A stretch of 64,000 nt of DNA. Origin: Epithemia pelagica (Eukaryota > Bacillariophyta > Bacillariophyceae > Surirellales > Surirellaceae). The DNA lies in contig OX337229.1 in assembly GCA_946965045.2 (NCBI GenBank), positions 1,364,001-1,428,000 on the forward strand, in the 5' to 3' direction. Shown here in pieces: positions 21,301 to 30,631 of this stretch. The notes below the pieces were generated by a model that was not told where the DNA came from, searched no databases, and saw only the letters and a list, made by a program, of their open reading frames with translations. Each line of letters starts with the position of its first letter. The first letter of the stretch is position 1. The translations under genes and the position numbers were made by a program.

Positions 21301-22124
21301 AACAGGTACGAAATGACAAGCTTTTAATAAATTTAAGAGCAATCGGAGAAGCCATATCCGTTACAGGAAGCCTTGGTTCTGCAGCGATTCAGCGATCTGG
21401 TTCATCTTCTGTCACCGCCGACAAGGTCGTCAAATTTCTAGTTGACCTTGCATGCGTTGGGAAAGCAGAAAGCATCACGGAGACAGCTTCTTATTCTACC
21501 TATGTCGCAGTGTTCAATGGTCTCCCTCCTTGTGCATCTAGTTTCATCGCTTTGGCAGCAGTCAACGCCTTTGGTGCGATCCTGTCGTCTGGGCCTCGTG
21601 ATGCTCTGTGGAAACAAAGGCTAGGTTTTGTTGCGTGGAATCAAATCCAGGAATCCATGAAAGACAGATCTTTGTCGACTGGATTGATTGGTACCAGTGC
21701 TTATATCGTTTGCAACTGTAGTTGGAAAAGTTTGCCACGAAGCATGGCAACGGCTGTAAGCAATAATGTGTTGCAAGGGCTTTCTCTCGATTATCCAATG
21801 CCGAATATATTGAAAAAAGTTGTACTCGCAGCCGTCGTTAAACTCATCAGTTTGAAGCATGACCTTTTTGATAAGAACCTTCTCGCTGTGGTGACAGGAG
21901 TTTTGCGGGCGTATGCAACGGTTGACAGGGAAGAGCATGCAATGGCTTGCAAGATTTTTTCCTTGCAGGTTTTGCAAAGCATTCCCACGGTTTTGACCGC
22001 ACAGACATCAATCAACCCAGTCAGGCCTGCTGTCATATCCATACTTGAGCAAGCAATGGTTGACAAGTCCAGCATTTTGCGACATGCTGCCGTAGAAGTA
22101 CGCAACTCATGGTACCTGGTATAG
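18387..22124 (+). CDS. Large HEAT-like repeat protein, family unclear (possibly MMS19-like)
   Basis: An uninterrupted frame of 1,245 codons encoding an almost wholly helical protein. Amphipathic helix pairs recur along the length (SLNLWSRIAALACVKGALE, NVRDSAVRAIDALLRS, ASSFIALAAVNAFGAILSS, ILKKVVLAAVVKLISL). There are no catalytic motifs, membrane segments or signal peptide. The C-terminus, ILRHAAVEVRNSWYLV, is reminiscent of the last HEAT repeat of MMS19, the cytosolic iron-sulfur targeting scaffold, but the match is short and I do not rely on it. Other large HEAT scaffolds are equally possible. The true start may be a later methionine (MHNHMS or MAMQSDF). It is transcribed divergently from the HDAC gene and its 3' end nearly abuts the AAA+ gene (20 bp apart). 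Confidence 0.55.
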   Translation: MIKKDSIVTGPFGMHNHMSIVQGTSSLTMAMQSDFEEWNECCISCNSSETCSELEAKASSYFSSPEMVQSQQLYEQAIARLIQSLERSLTSLNLWSRIAALACVKGALEPPKKEGDSLSPATLSLSVMKLMGEFLLQQCGPILHEEDTDDVAVDENVRDSAVRAIDALLRSKTEPLESQTVEASVLYRVHLSYEAVKRRCALPEEYGSSQMLQQDESPIAPRGLASLPRSRRSLCFEMLQSTIDGLKPLLTTSPANSLRRSTPLFLWVEFSINCLHGESDPRCLIQLLNFLADLQKAFVMILEKEFPVGTLFDAVSSYYPIQFTPPPHMAHTVTQDDLTRALWKIMSFNEYDKYMTGGETMFSLTLGVILEQLVPLPEDDPVSLEDQENALVDLRSLLRISKSSEGFVMDVAVISEGCIDSRDLIEIGTALHKVNGQTSFSGASGSPTAQRVCRLCRDMISFVALACERCTITTRYWNLFVRDKTLDIVRGKSTPLLSRSDVVYLACLTGCGGLKTLKFALDQSLPVLLRTITEADSSFGTDFATADAMNSMADALYGLAVLFASVQSSLKRQPAGLVLNPHPLMSHGMCVIDSLLKTWQQIGDVTFEASEASANQLNSLRIALVRSLETALMILPLEVGKGRTQQLITHLRDLHNRTTVVDADVSKTDQQLIEACSRSLGIALGEAVKDDDDSANYYSILRLGDISSCLRDDILPVLLMKVSSSRYCQITLSTACTKSKTLAKAVVAEVSSVMLKGLRNLDDRTERMITSFARVLSAGGRNTAEAFQTSDILFKMRSSLQPELGKKNLNLGVSGLQLPVPEEETRKEQAEIGRVIALLEPLHQIYESWVVHSHVNELLEATCKVIPPLDSNDQKDLAILLPFLSAALQTFQHANELDDERTREMISFLPEFILSNTSPSLRNYGITCLHAILSRGVTTDREGCPCLHILDSVLMTTISALVNEMKESSSKKQVRNDKLLINLRAIGEAISVTGSLGSAAIQRSGSSSVTADKVVKFLVDLACVGKAESITETASYSTYVAVFNGLPPCASSFIALAAVNAFGAILSSGPRDALWKQRLGFVAWNQIQESMKDRSLSTGLIGTSAYIVCNCSWKSLPRSMATAVSNNVLQGLSLDYPMPNILKKVVLAAVVKLISLKHDLFDKNLLAVVTGVLRAYATVDREEHAMACKIFSLQVLQSIPTVLTAQTSINPVRPAVISILEQAMVDKSSILRHAAVEVRNSWYLV

Positions 22125-22144
22125 CCATGACACCATTACAGTGC

Positions 22145-24517
22145 TCAAGAACTTCGCGAACTCCATCGTTTTATCCGCTCTACTAGCTCAACACTGCTGC
22201 TTCCGTGACAAACTTGAAGTGCACTTTTGAAATGCTTCTCTTCCACTGAATCACAGTTTTCGAGGAGGCATTGAACCGCCGCAGAGCGACACATTGCGGC
22301 CAAGTCCGCGCCGCTGAAACCGTCAGTTTGCCCAGCCAATTCTTTGCATATATCTTCCAGCTCACCACTATAACCAAATGGCGTTTTCATTTTTCCAATA
22401 CAAAGTTTTAGGATTGATAGGCGTTCTTGTGTGTTCGGTAGGCCAACGTGCACAATTCTGTCGAATCGACCAGGTCGAAGGAAAGCTTTATCAATCATCC
22501 AGGGCGTGTTCGTTGCAGCAAGAATGATAACTCGCTTTTTGATGTCGTCTTGTCCTTTACTCTTCGTTTCCGACTCAGCCCATTTCTTACAGTCATCCAT
22601 AGCTGAAAGAAGCGTACTTGTCAGACGGCTTGATCCCGTGCCATGTCGTTCCGTAAACAAAGCCTGGAATTCGTCAATAAATATGACGGCAGGAGCATTC
22701 AATCGAGCACTTTCAAACGCTGAAGAAAGCAATTTCTCACCCGTTCCCACCTCGGCTCGTGCGACATCTGTCGTGTTAATTGACACAAAAGCGCCACCTG
22801 TAATTGAGGTGCCCTTCAACATCTTTGCAACAGCTTTGGCCATCAATGTTTTTCCACAACCAGGAGGACCATATAGAAGAACACCAGTTGGAGGCTCAAT
22901 ACCAAAAAAAGTGGTGAACTTTCGCTTGGTCTCATCGAGAGCGACGGCTTCTTCCAACGCAGATTTTGCCTCGGCATTGCCCCCAACAGCAGCAAAAGTA
23001 CTTTGCCCCTTGTCCACAACGAATTCCACATTCGCCGAGGCTGCAGCAAATGAACAAGACTTTTGAATGTGATTGAGGGCATTGGTAAAATCAGATAATG
23101 TCGCTGGCTGATTTTGTCCCATATGTTGGCGCAAATAGCGAGCGACTTGTTGGAAATGCCTCCCGCGTGCCCAAACAGCTGATGCTGCAAGGTATGGAAG
23201 TTGCATTTGTAGAAAAGGAGACACAGAAACACCCTCTCGATCCAACGCATTTTGGAAAGCAGTATTCCTAGTTTCGGCTTTCAGAGCTGGAAGGCGGTAA
23301 GTTGTTGCCACCATTAGGTCAGTAGAGTTTGTGCGCCTATCCTCAAATGAAGCCTTCTGCTGCGGTGAACCGTTAGGATCCGTATCAACTGCCACAAGGC
23401 ACAATCGCAGGGGTAAGTTGTGAGCTTTCGTTGCGTGCACGTTATACAGTCGATTTTTCACCGGGAAAGGAAATATCTTGTCATGGTAAATGCTATGAGT
23501 GAGCATTCTCAGGTATGCGGCAATAGCATTTAGAACTGAAATCGCCGCATCTCCACCATCACTCATGGTGGGAACGGCTGGAGGTATCATGGAAGACAAA
23601 TTGTCAATAATGATACATATGGGAGTCTCATCGATTGCTGCAGAAAGGGCCACTTGATGAAGAGTTGTCTCAAGGGCCGTATCTGCGTGGACCCCATGTT
23701 TGCTTATCAGAGAACCAATTCTCACAATGTGAACACGTGAGCAGCCCATGTCTCGAGCGATCTGTTCCACAAGATTCGTCTTTCCTGCTCCATGATTCGA
23801 AGAAAGCACACGCAAAGCCCCATCTCGGTAGAAGTCAATGCATTTAGGAGGATCCCACTGGCTCGTCCCACCGTTACCAAATGTTGCAGACTTCTCAGTA
23901 CTCGATATACCAGGAGCTGAACCAATCATGACAGGTTCAATCATAAGGCGTCGAAAAAGGACTCTTAATTCGTTGATGGTCTCGGGGTTGTGGTTTGCGA
24001 AATCTGTGATACAGTGCCCAATGGGTTTCGGCAGCTCTCCCGTCAAATGATCCAAAACACTGCAGCAATCTGAAAGAACTCGGACCATGGTATCTTCATT
24101 GACAATCACATTCACTGTCGATATTGACGGACTGAGTTCAGAGACCTCCACGTATCCATAACATTCACAGGGCCACCTTGCTGAAAGATTCGGGTCAAGT
24201 TGGGGCAAGAGAAGAAGCTCATTCTCATTATCTAAGGTGGATTGTTCGTCTTTCTTTGTGGTGGATTCACTGTAAATCTTTCCTTTTCCTAAAGTGGACG
24301 AGCGACGGTATTCATCGAACTTCAGCTTTAATGAAGGTTTTGGCCCCGTAGAAAGAGATACGTGACATATCCAGTTCAACAAATGAACTTTCACCGCGGC
24401 GGCCAATACAGAAGGTTTTCTTGATCCTATTCCTGTATGATCTGTAAGACAGGGTTTGACTTCAAGGTACAAAAGAGGCCGAGCCGAACGATCAGCAAAT
24501 GCTGCTACCGACACCAT
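22145..24517 (-). CDS. Tandem AAA+ ATPase (Cdc48/Pex6/SPATA5-like)
   Basis: 790 residues with two AAA+ modules. The first (about residues 230-480) is degenerate: its P-loop is SSNHGAGKTNL and its Walker B is ICIIIDNLSS, lacking the catalytic glutamate. The second (about 530-770) is canonical: AAVGGNAEAKSALEEAV, Walker A YGPPGCGKTLMAKAVAK, Walker B AVIFIDEFQALF, sensor ILAATNTPW, arginine-finger RPGRFDRIVHVGLP, and the C-terminal DGFSGADLAAMCRSAAV helix. An inactive D1 with an active D2 is the arrangement of Pex1/Pex6 and some Afg2 relatives, which unfold or extract proteins as hexamers. The N-terminal ~220 residues are not recognised, so the exact orthology is open. Confidence 0.75.
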   Translation of the reverse strand: MVSVAAFADRSARPLLYLEVKPCLTDHTGIGSRKPSVLAAAVKVHLLNWICHVSLSTGPKPSLKLKFDEYRRSSTLGKGKIYSESTTKKDEQSTLDNENELLLLPQLDPNLSARWPCECYGYVEVSELSPSISTVNVIVNEDTMVRVLSDCCSVLDHLTGELPKPIGHCITDFANHNPETINELRVLFRRLMIEPVMIGSAPGISSTEKSATFGNGGTSQWDPPKCIDFYRDGALRVLSSNHGAGKTNLVEQIARDMGCSRVHIVRIGSLISKHGVHADTALETTLHQVALSAAIDETPICIIIDNLSSMIPPAVPTMSDGGDAAISVLNAIAAYLRMLTHSIYHDKIFPFPVKNRLYNVHATKAHNLPLRLCLVAVDTDPNGSPQQKASFEDRRTNSTDLMVATTYRLPALKAETRNTAFQNALDREGVSVSPFLQMQLPYLAASAVWARGRHFQQVARYLRQHMGQNQPATLSDFTNALNHIQKSCSFAAASANVEFVVDKGQSTFAAVGGNAEAKSALEEAVALDETKRKFTTFFGIEPPTGVLLYGPPGCGKTLMAKAVAKMLKGTSITGGAFVSINTTDVARAEVGTGEKLLSSAFESARLNAPAVIFIDEFQALFTERHGTGSSRLTSTLLSAMDDCKKWAESETKSKGQDDIKKRVIILAATNTPWMIDKAFLRPGRFDRIVHVGLPNTQERLSILKLCIGKMKTPFGYSGELEDICKELAGQTDGFSGADLAAMCRSAAVQCLLENCDSVEEKHFKSALQVCHGSSSVELVERIKRWSSRSS

Positions 24518-24908
24518 TCTTCATGGTCAGTGGGCTCTTCTAGATCCGAATCGGGAGTCGCATTTCTCAGTCGCTCGTCTGCACGCGAGGTGAGCCATCG
24601 ACAGCCACAAGTCTTGTTTACACGAATCTGGTGTAAAATCGCTCGTCGCACTGCGAAGCCCTCAGAAAATGTTCAAACGAATGAAGGAACATCCAATGTA
24701 AGCAGAAGTCTGTCGCCGTTGCCAAGTAGAAGTTCAAAACTAGAAGTCGATTGATTCGACAGGAGCATCACTACGTCCTTTCTCGTGGTAACTTCCCTGA
24801 CAGTCCTTCGAATATAACACGTAAGCTTGGTAATACCTCTAGTTCGAGACTGATCATACACACAGATTCTAAACAATAGGGAAAACTTGTAACTAGGTAG
24901 CTGGATTA

Positions 24909-26132
24909 TCAAAAGCGACTTTCATTCGTTACGCTTATGGGGGAGATGTGAGCCACTTGATGTACAGATGTCGGGCTCTTGGGTTCTGGTGCTTTTCTCT
25001 CAATAGTAGTCTGCGGTCTCTTGAGATGCAAACTGTCCGATCGGTCCAGTTGCATCGAAGTTTTCTCTTGAGCAGATTGTGCTGAGCAACCAAACAGATA
25101 CCATAACCTTCTTTGTGTGTTCTGCACCATTATTCTTGGATGCCGTAATCTGCATGTATGTGGCATCGCATCGCTCGGATAGAATAGATCAAGAGCATCG
25201 AGCAACAATGATTGCATTTCTCTGGTGATACCTGGGTCTTCACCAAGGACGGCTTCAATCGCATTCAAAATGGCAGCTTGCGCTAATAGTCCTCTGTCGT
25301 AGCCCACCAAGTCGTAGTCGTAAACACAGAGCTCCGCGAAGAACATTGCGCGTTGGGCAATAAAGGTTGTTTGAGAGCAATTGGACGGAAGAAAGGTAAG
25401 GAAATACTGGATGAAGTCTTGAACCGTTGGGGGATTCAGCTTCCAATCAAGCGTACGAAGCATAATCATTTCCATTTCAGAAATATGAGACACATCAAAC
25501 TCTCCTCTGCTGAGTTCGGCCAAGGTAACGATCGACAATTGCTTGCCATTGAAAACCTTTGTTGCCATATACAGTGCTGTCATGGAGGCCAACTTAAAGG
25601 CCGTTCGATCACAGGAGCAACGGTTGACAAATCTGTCCAAAAAGGAGAACGCCACTGCCACAATATTTCTTGGGACCTTGAAATGATCGCATACCCGGTA
25701 GGACCATTCACACATTTTCTCTCGGCATGACGCATCGACAGCATTTGGATCAGCGTTGAGTCCAACTTCTTGTGGCTTGTTGTCCTCCAAACCAGAATGA
25801 GCTTCTCGATGTTGTTTGCCGAGATAGTCTCCGCAACTGTACGAAGCCTCTTGTCGGATGAGACCGCAAAGTGTATTTGTCAACTCTTCGTGGTCCATTC
25901 CATCAGTTTGTGAGGGAGTGATAACATGGGACATGCGAATCCCTAGAAGCGGTGATGAAGGAGACAACATTGTTTGTAGTATGCGTTGTAAAGGCGAAAA
26001 TGAAGATCGACGATTGAAGTAGTTCAGGTGTCGCGTTCTCCCAACGTTCTGGCAATGTCTTTGTGTTGCCGAAAGATTCAAAAAGGTGATGGTGGATGTT
26101 GACAAGACGGTCCTTTGTGGAAATTGTGCCAA
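24909..26132 (-). CDS. Cyclin, diatom-type
   Basis: 407 residues. The cyclin box lies at about residues 135-260: REKMCEWSYRVCDHFKVP, VAFSFLDRFVNRC, FKLASMTALYMATKVF and ISEMEMIMLRTLDWKLNPPT, followed by a second helical lobe and a polar tail. This wording fits the expanded diatom-specific cyclin group, which links nutrient and light signals to cell-cycle entry; partner CDK and timing cannot be read here. The MCEWSYRVCDHF helix corresponds to the CDK-contacting helix of A/B cyclins. The first ~54 residues are poorly structured, and M55 (at 25970) may be the real start. About 1.4 kb of non-coding DNA lies upstream, a long promoter by local standards. Confidence 0.82.
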   Translation of the reverse strand: MAQFPQRTVLSTSTITFLNLSATQRHCQNVGRTRHLNYFNRRSSFSPLQRILQTMLSPSSPLLGIRMSHVITPSQTDGMDHEELTNTLCGLIRQEASYSCGDYLGKQHREAHSGLEDNKPQEVGLNADPNAVDASCREKMCEWSYRVCDHFKVPRNIVAVAFSFLDRFVNRCSCDRTAFKLASMTALYMATKVFNGKQLSIVTLAELSRGEFDVSHISEMEMIMLRTLDWKLNPPTVQDFIQYFLTFLPSNCSQTTFIAQRAMFFAELCVYDYDLVGYDRGLLAQAAILNAIEAVLGEDPGITREMQSLLLDALDLFYPSDAMPHTCRLRHPRIMVQNTQRRLWYLFGCSAQSAQEKTSMQLDRSDSLHLKRPQTTIERKAPEPKSPTSVHQVAHISPISVTNESRF

Positions 26133-27562
26133 GATTTTTTACTTACCCTGTTCTCATGCTCGACCCCGAGACCCAAGAGTATATGGACTGTCTGGGCGAA
26201 TCAAATAATACATTTCACATGTTCGTGCCGGCGCTGAAATAGATACCGGATCATGTGATCCGATGCCGCCCTGCGATTAGCGGATCCACGCTCATGGAGC
26301 AGTATTTACACAAGTTGGCGAGGTTTCGAAACTTTTTCTAAAAGTTTTCTCAACGGACATAAGGCTGAAGCACATTGCATGCCATAGTCTTCTTTACGGA
26401 TCACAATTAGCTATGCTCGTATACACCTATATAGAAGTGTATATTTACCCAAGACTTGAACACTATGATCATTCAGTAGGTAATTGGAATATTCGAGCGA
26501 CCAATGGACAAAATCAGGTCACGTATCAAGACCGCACATACCACACACGACCTCGACAAAGCGCATGGTCGGTCCCCTATCAAATCAAGTCACTTGTCGG
26601 AAGCAGAAGCTGATGCCAACAGAAACCAACGGACAGAATCAAGCAAGGAACGGGAAGGGCAATTGAAATGAAAATCTGAAGGGTTAAATCTAAGGATGTA
26701 AAGTTATATTATTGCCGCTTGACCCAACGGACTCTTCTGTCATCAAGTTGCTTCCGACTGGATGGTAATGATTACATTTAAGCCCGCACCTCCAAATTCT
26801 GCCAATGCGTATGGTGCACGATTCGAGCATCAAAGCGATCAGCCAATGCCTTTGGTGGAATTTGCAATCTTCTAATTTGAATTGTTGACTGTTAACTCAA
26901 GCATTCAAGTCATGTAATAGATTGGTGACTCGGCTGCTTGGAGCGGCGCAGTCTTGGCCCGTGCCGTGCCGCTTGCGTCACTGTGGAGTTCATATTCAGT
27001 TAGGTGTTTGGCATTTGGCACTTGGCACCGACCCACCAGACGTCTTGCTTGGCGCGATCGCAAATCGCAATGCATTCTGTGATGTCTGTTGGTATTGTCT
27101 ACCTAGATTGTTGAGTCAGGCACTTCCGTTATGGGTTGTGGGGTGCATGTGTATGTGTATTGTATGTGCGGGGAAGAGAAAGAGAAGGGCCCCATCTCCC
27201 ATATAGACCAATGCAGGAGACTCCGAAGGGTCGGTCGTCGCGATACTCTTGTTTCTAATCCCGTGCGGTGCGAACGGCAACGTAAACGTAAGGTACTTGT
27301 AAGACTGTCACGTTATTATTGATGGCCCCTTGATGTGGTTTCTAGTTTCTACTGCTCCATCCATTCGGAAGGATTTAATATACGCCTAGCTTTCTATATA
27401 CTCTTCCTCTCTCTACTTGGGGAGGACGCACTCCTCTCTAGAACTATGCCGTACGGGTGCTACTGGAAAAGTCGAACGTCTACTCTTGAAAAGACTATCG
27501 GGATCTCAACTCTGTCGATATCACGAGCAGTTTCTTTGAAGTAGTTCCAACCTCCAAGCAGT
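26133..27562. other. 1.4-kb intergenic region upstream of the cyclin gene
   Basis: No gene was recognised on either strand. A small palindromic patch (cggatcatgtgatccg, about 26249-26264) lies about 120 bp upstream of the cyclin ATG and could be a factor-binding site. Short open frames show no family features or conserved motifs, and no tRNA-like fold was seen. Confidence 0.5.
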
Positions 27563-29083
27563 TCAAACAATCTCCAGGAAATGCTGGACTGAGGATTTGT
27601 CGTCGGATAGTATATGGCCAACAAGATGTTTATCCTGGTATCCCGCGGGAAATGTAGTTCTTTGTGCCTGCTTATAATCATCAGGCTTCCTTGGTTTCCG
27701 CGTCCTTACGGACATGTCATCAATTATCTGCGGTCTATCAAGGCAGCGAATTTCGCTCTTCTTGTTAATAATGTAGATTTGATTTAAGTTCATTCCAGCT
27801 TCATGGTACGCTTGCGCATCCATAAATGTATTACCAAGACCAGCCAGGAAGGGCTGTTCACCTCCTTTGACACCTGAGTTGTTGTGTGTCTGAACACCTT
27901 GCCACAGAACCGCAATGTTCTGCAATGTTTTCGTCTTGAACTCGTGCACTGAGTGAGTGACCAACTCCATGGCAAGTATTCTCCATAGCCCTCCTGTGAA
28001 TCCCAGCAGTGGACCAGGTGGCAACCCAACGGTAGGATCGCCGCCATTGGAAGCAAAGCCATTGTCGGGTTGTCTCAGTTTGCGTAGAAACCTTCTTGTC
28101 GAGAATGCAAGGCCCAGTGGTCGACTGGTCAAGTACAAGAACCGAACGGCGGGGAAAGACCTCCCCAGATTTTGTTTTCGTCTCTCCTGGTGTTCACTGA
28201 GAATAGATTGAAGGCATCTGCACACTCCGTCATGACAAAACTTATATTGTAATGTCCCAATCGTATCAATCAATCCCCTAATGTTAGATTTGGTGATTGT
28301 TCCATCAATGTCACATACAAATATTCGATCGGACGAGGACCAAAAATGGAAGTTGAAGGGGGCCACGGCCAAGACTCGACCATCACCATTGTCACTACGA
28401 TTAGCAGTAGACCGAACGACGATACGTGCGGCTCGGCCTGATAAATTTTGTTTATTGTGACTCCAGCACTGAGCCAGTTTCATCAGCGCAGCGCGGTCAT
28501 GCTTCCTAGCGCCATCGTGCCGTGGCAATGTTTTGTCGCCATGTCCTTGTCCACCACTCTCAACTTCGGATCGGTCCATCCGCATGTTCTGGTACGTCGC
28601 CTCGCCCTGCCCGTCGTTGTCCAGCTCGTGAGGCATCTGCAGTTTGCCATCATCAATGGGAAAACGCAAGTTTAAGTCTTCAAGTTCAAGGTAGATATGC
28701 GAGGACTTGAGATCAAAGTAGCAATTTGGTGTTCCAAGTAAGGGCGTGAAAGAAAATATTGCGTCAGAGCAATCGATAAGCGTCGGATCGGTGTCCGATT
28801 GTACCATGATCATATCAAATGCATGACCGACGGCCACGTTTCCAATCGATAGGGATGATCCACAGCAGTGGCCTCCACAAGACTTGGACCGGCCGCATGA
28901 AGGGACGCACAGATGGCACACGGATGGTTGCACCACGTCGACCACATCTGACCATGAAGATGAATCAGTTAGTGAATCTCGTGGGTTGTTCAGATAATCC
29001 ATTTGCTCATGATGGGCCTCGTCGCTTGAAAACATTACATGAACTGGAATTGTGAAGGGGGATGGTTGGGATGAGGCTATCAC
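27563..29083 (-). CDS. Lipin/Pah1-type phosphatidate phosphatase (LNS2 domain)
   Basis: 506 residues. The C-terminal half is an LNS2/haloacid-dehalogenase domain: IFVCDIDGTITKSN carries the DxDxT nucleophile, FLYLTSRPLGLA is motif II, LPPGPLL follows, LQNIAVLW sits in the lid region, and AGLGNTFMDAQAYHEAGM supplies the motif III/IV aspartates. The N-terminal half contains SIGNVAVGHAFDMIMVQSD and FTPLLGTPNCYFDLKSS, which fit a diverged N-Lip domain. The enzyme converts phosphatidic acid to diacylglycerol for triacylglycerol and phospholipid synthesis, cycling between cytosol and membranes. A cysteine-rich segment (CHLCVPSCGRSKSCGGHCCG, about residues 55-75) precedes the N-Lip part. At 506 residues it is shorter than animal lipins (about 900), mainly because the middle linker is short. 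Confidence 0.87.
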   Translation of the reverse strand: MIASSQPSPFTIPVHVMFSSDEAHHEQMDYLNNPRDSLTDSSSWSDVVDVVQPSVCHLCVPSCGRSKSCGGHCCGSSLSIGNVAVGHAFDMIMVQSDTDPTLIDCSDAIFSFTPLLGTPNCYFDLKSSHIYLELEDLNLRFPIDDGKLQMPHELDNDGQGEATYQNMRMDRSEVESGGQGHGDKTLPRHDGARKHDRAALMKLAQCWSHNKQNLSGRAARIVVRSTANRSDNGDGRVLAVAPFNFHFWSSSDRIFVCDIDGTITKSNIRGLIDTIGTLQYKFCHDGVCRCLQSILSEHQERRKQNLGRSFPAVRFLYLTSRPLGLAFSTRRFLRKLRQPDNGFASNGGDPTVGLPPGPLLGFTGGLWRILAMELVTHSVHEFKTKTLQNIAVLWQGVQTHNNSGVKGGEQPFLAGLGNTFMDAQAYHEAGMNLNQIYIINKKSEIRCLDRPQIIDDMSVRTRKPRKPDDYKQAQRTTFPAGYQDKHLVGHILSDDKSSVQHFLEIV

Positions 29084-29461
29084 AAATAATCACAATAACT
29101 TTGGTCCTTGGTCCATTGTCGTTGTCTCGCGCACCTTGCGTGAGTTTGCCCGGCGCCCTCCTCCGAAGCGCCTCTGGCTCTGGGGCCGGGCGTGGACTCT
29201 CTGCCCGAGCAGTGTGCTGTATGCTGTGTGCTGTGCCACCAACCAACCACCACGCGAGGAAAAGATCTCTCAGCATCAAGGAATCTTTCGTGTTCCACCG
29301 GAAGCATCAATCATCATGGCGACAAACACAAAGAAGCTCTGTGATGAGTTCTCACAAAACAAAAAACATAAACACACACTCCCAAAACGAAAACAAATCA
29401 ACACTTGTCCTACAATATTTAGAAACAAATGCAAATGAGGAAAGTTGCACAATCTCTCTAG

Positions 29462-30631
29462 GCGAACAAAGCCTTTGACATTGAATTTCATGGCTTTTTG
29501 TCAAATCATGCCAAGCATGCTGTGATCGCATTGGAGCGTTTGCAAGCGTCTGAGAATCGGATCCAACAGTACTGGGACGATTATACACATGTGACGCCCT
29601 ATCAGTTGTCGTTGCACAAAGTCGATGAAGATTGGGATTCCGTCGAACCCGCAAATCGTCAGAAATGGGAGAGCTGGCGTGGACAGAAGATTCACTGGCA
29701 ACAACAAGTTGCGTTCTTGAACAACGAGCTAAAAGAAAAATACTCACAGGATACCGACCAACTTGTGAAAGAATATGGGCCTTCCCTTCTTCACGGGGCG
29801 GCAGGTGCGTTGACACATGGTATCATTCACTTGGGATGGGCCATTGATGCAGAATCTCCGTGGATGATAACCGAGGGTCTGGCATACCTTAACTTTGCAT
29901 ACTTGGGTTTTAAGGAGTCGACCGAATTTTCTTACAACTCTCATTCGGAAGCGGGGCCAATTGATTCTTACCTTCGTGTTGCTCGTAGTTATGCTGAGGA
30001 AAACCTTCAGGAAAACTGGATTGAAAGGGTCAAAGCTAAGTACGATGAGAGCTTCCATCCCGAGTTAGTTCCAGCTGGTTTCCAGTGGCATCTGGCAAAG
30101 GCCCTGTATGAGCCACACTCAGTGGCTACGAAGCTTCCGACGTGGCTACATGACAAACCCCTGAAAGACATAATGGAGGAAATGTACAAGGCAGTGGTTT
30201 CGGTCTATTTGGCTACTCGCTCTCCTGAGGGAAATGGAAACTTCGTTATTTTGCATCTCATTACGTCACTGTGGGGACTGGAAAAGACTCTGCGAGTACT
30301 TGATCTTCCAGAAGAACGCGAGCGTGAGGTTCTTGCTGAGTTCTACGCGGTATCAGTGGTGCTTTTGAGCATGGGGTCGTCTGGTTTCCCCTCGGTAGAG
30401 TCTCTGGAGGCAACACTGCGCAATTTCCCATACTCTGATATGTCGCCGACCGAGACGGACTGGAGTGAAGCTGTCCAGGCTGGCATTGGAGAAACAGAGG
30501 AGCACAACATCAAACTTGTTTACGTTGCACGAGAGCTTTGGCGTCGGTATGACCGATGGTCTGGTTTTTTCGAAGCAGCAAAATCTTTCACATTGACACC
30601 CGAGATTGGCCCTGCTCCTTTTAAGGCATAG
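29462..30631 (+). CDS. Questin-oxidase-like protein (DUF4243 family), 5' end unresolved
   Basis: The frame reads EFHGFLSNHAKHAVIALERL, then LLHGAAGALTHGIIHLGWAID and later NFVILHLITSLWGLEKTL. These are characteristic of the questin oxidase/AflY family, whose fungal members carry out Baeyer-Villiger-type ring cleavage of anthraquinones. In a diatom the substrate is unknown. An in-frame TAG at 29459-29461 sits inside a good 3' splice site (cacaatctctctag), so coding exon 2 probably starts at 29462 (ANKAFDIEFHG). The first exon, perhaps using the ATG at 29316, was not placed because no donor gives a clean frame. About 390 residues are visible, close to the family length. The gene is divergent from the lipin gene. 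Confidence 0.75.
   Translation, partial: ANKAFDIEFHGFLSNHAKHAVIALERLQASENRIQQYWDDYTHVTPYQLSLHKVDEDWDSVEPANRQKWESWRGQKIHWQQQVAFLNNELKEKYSQDTDQLVKEYGPSLLHGAAGALTHGIIHLGWAIDAESPWMITEGLAYLNFAYLGFKESTEFSYNSHSEAGPIDSYLRVARSYAEENLQENWIERVKAKYDESFHPELVPAGFQWHLAKALYEPHSVATKLPTWLHDKPLKDIMEEMYKAVVSVYLATRSPEGNGNFVILHLITSLWGLEKTLRVLDLPEEREREVLAEFYAVSVVLLSMGSSGFPSVESLEATLRNFPYSDMSPTETDWSEAVQAGIGETEEHNIKLVYVARELWRRYDRWSGFFEAAKSFTLTPEIGPAPFKA

Noticed and set aside
29052-29478. Two overlapping plus-strand frames of about 130 codons between lipin and the questin-like gene
   Set aside because: They cover the divergent promoter, have no motifs, and neither joins in frame to the questin-like exon.
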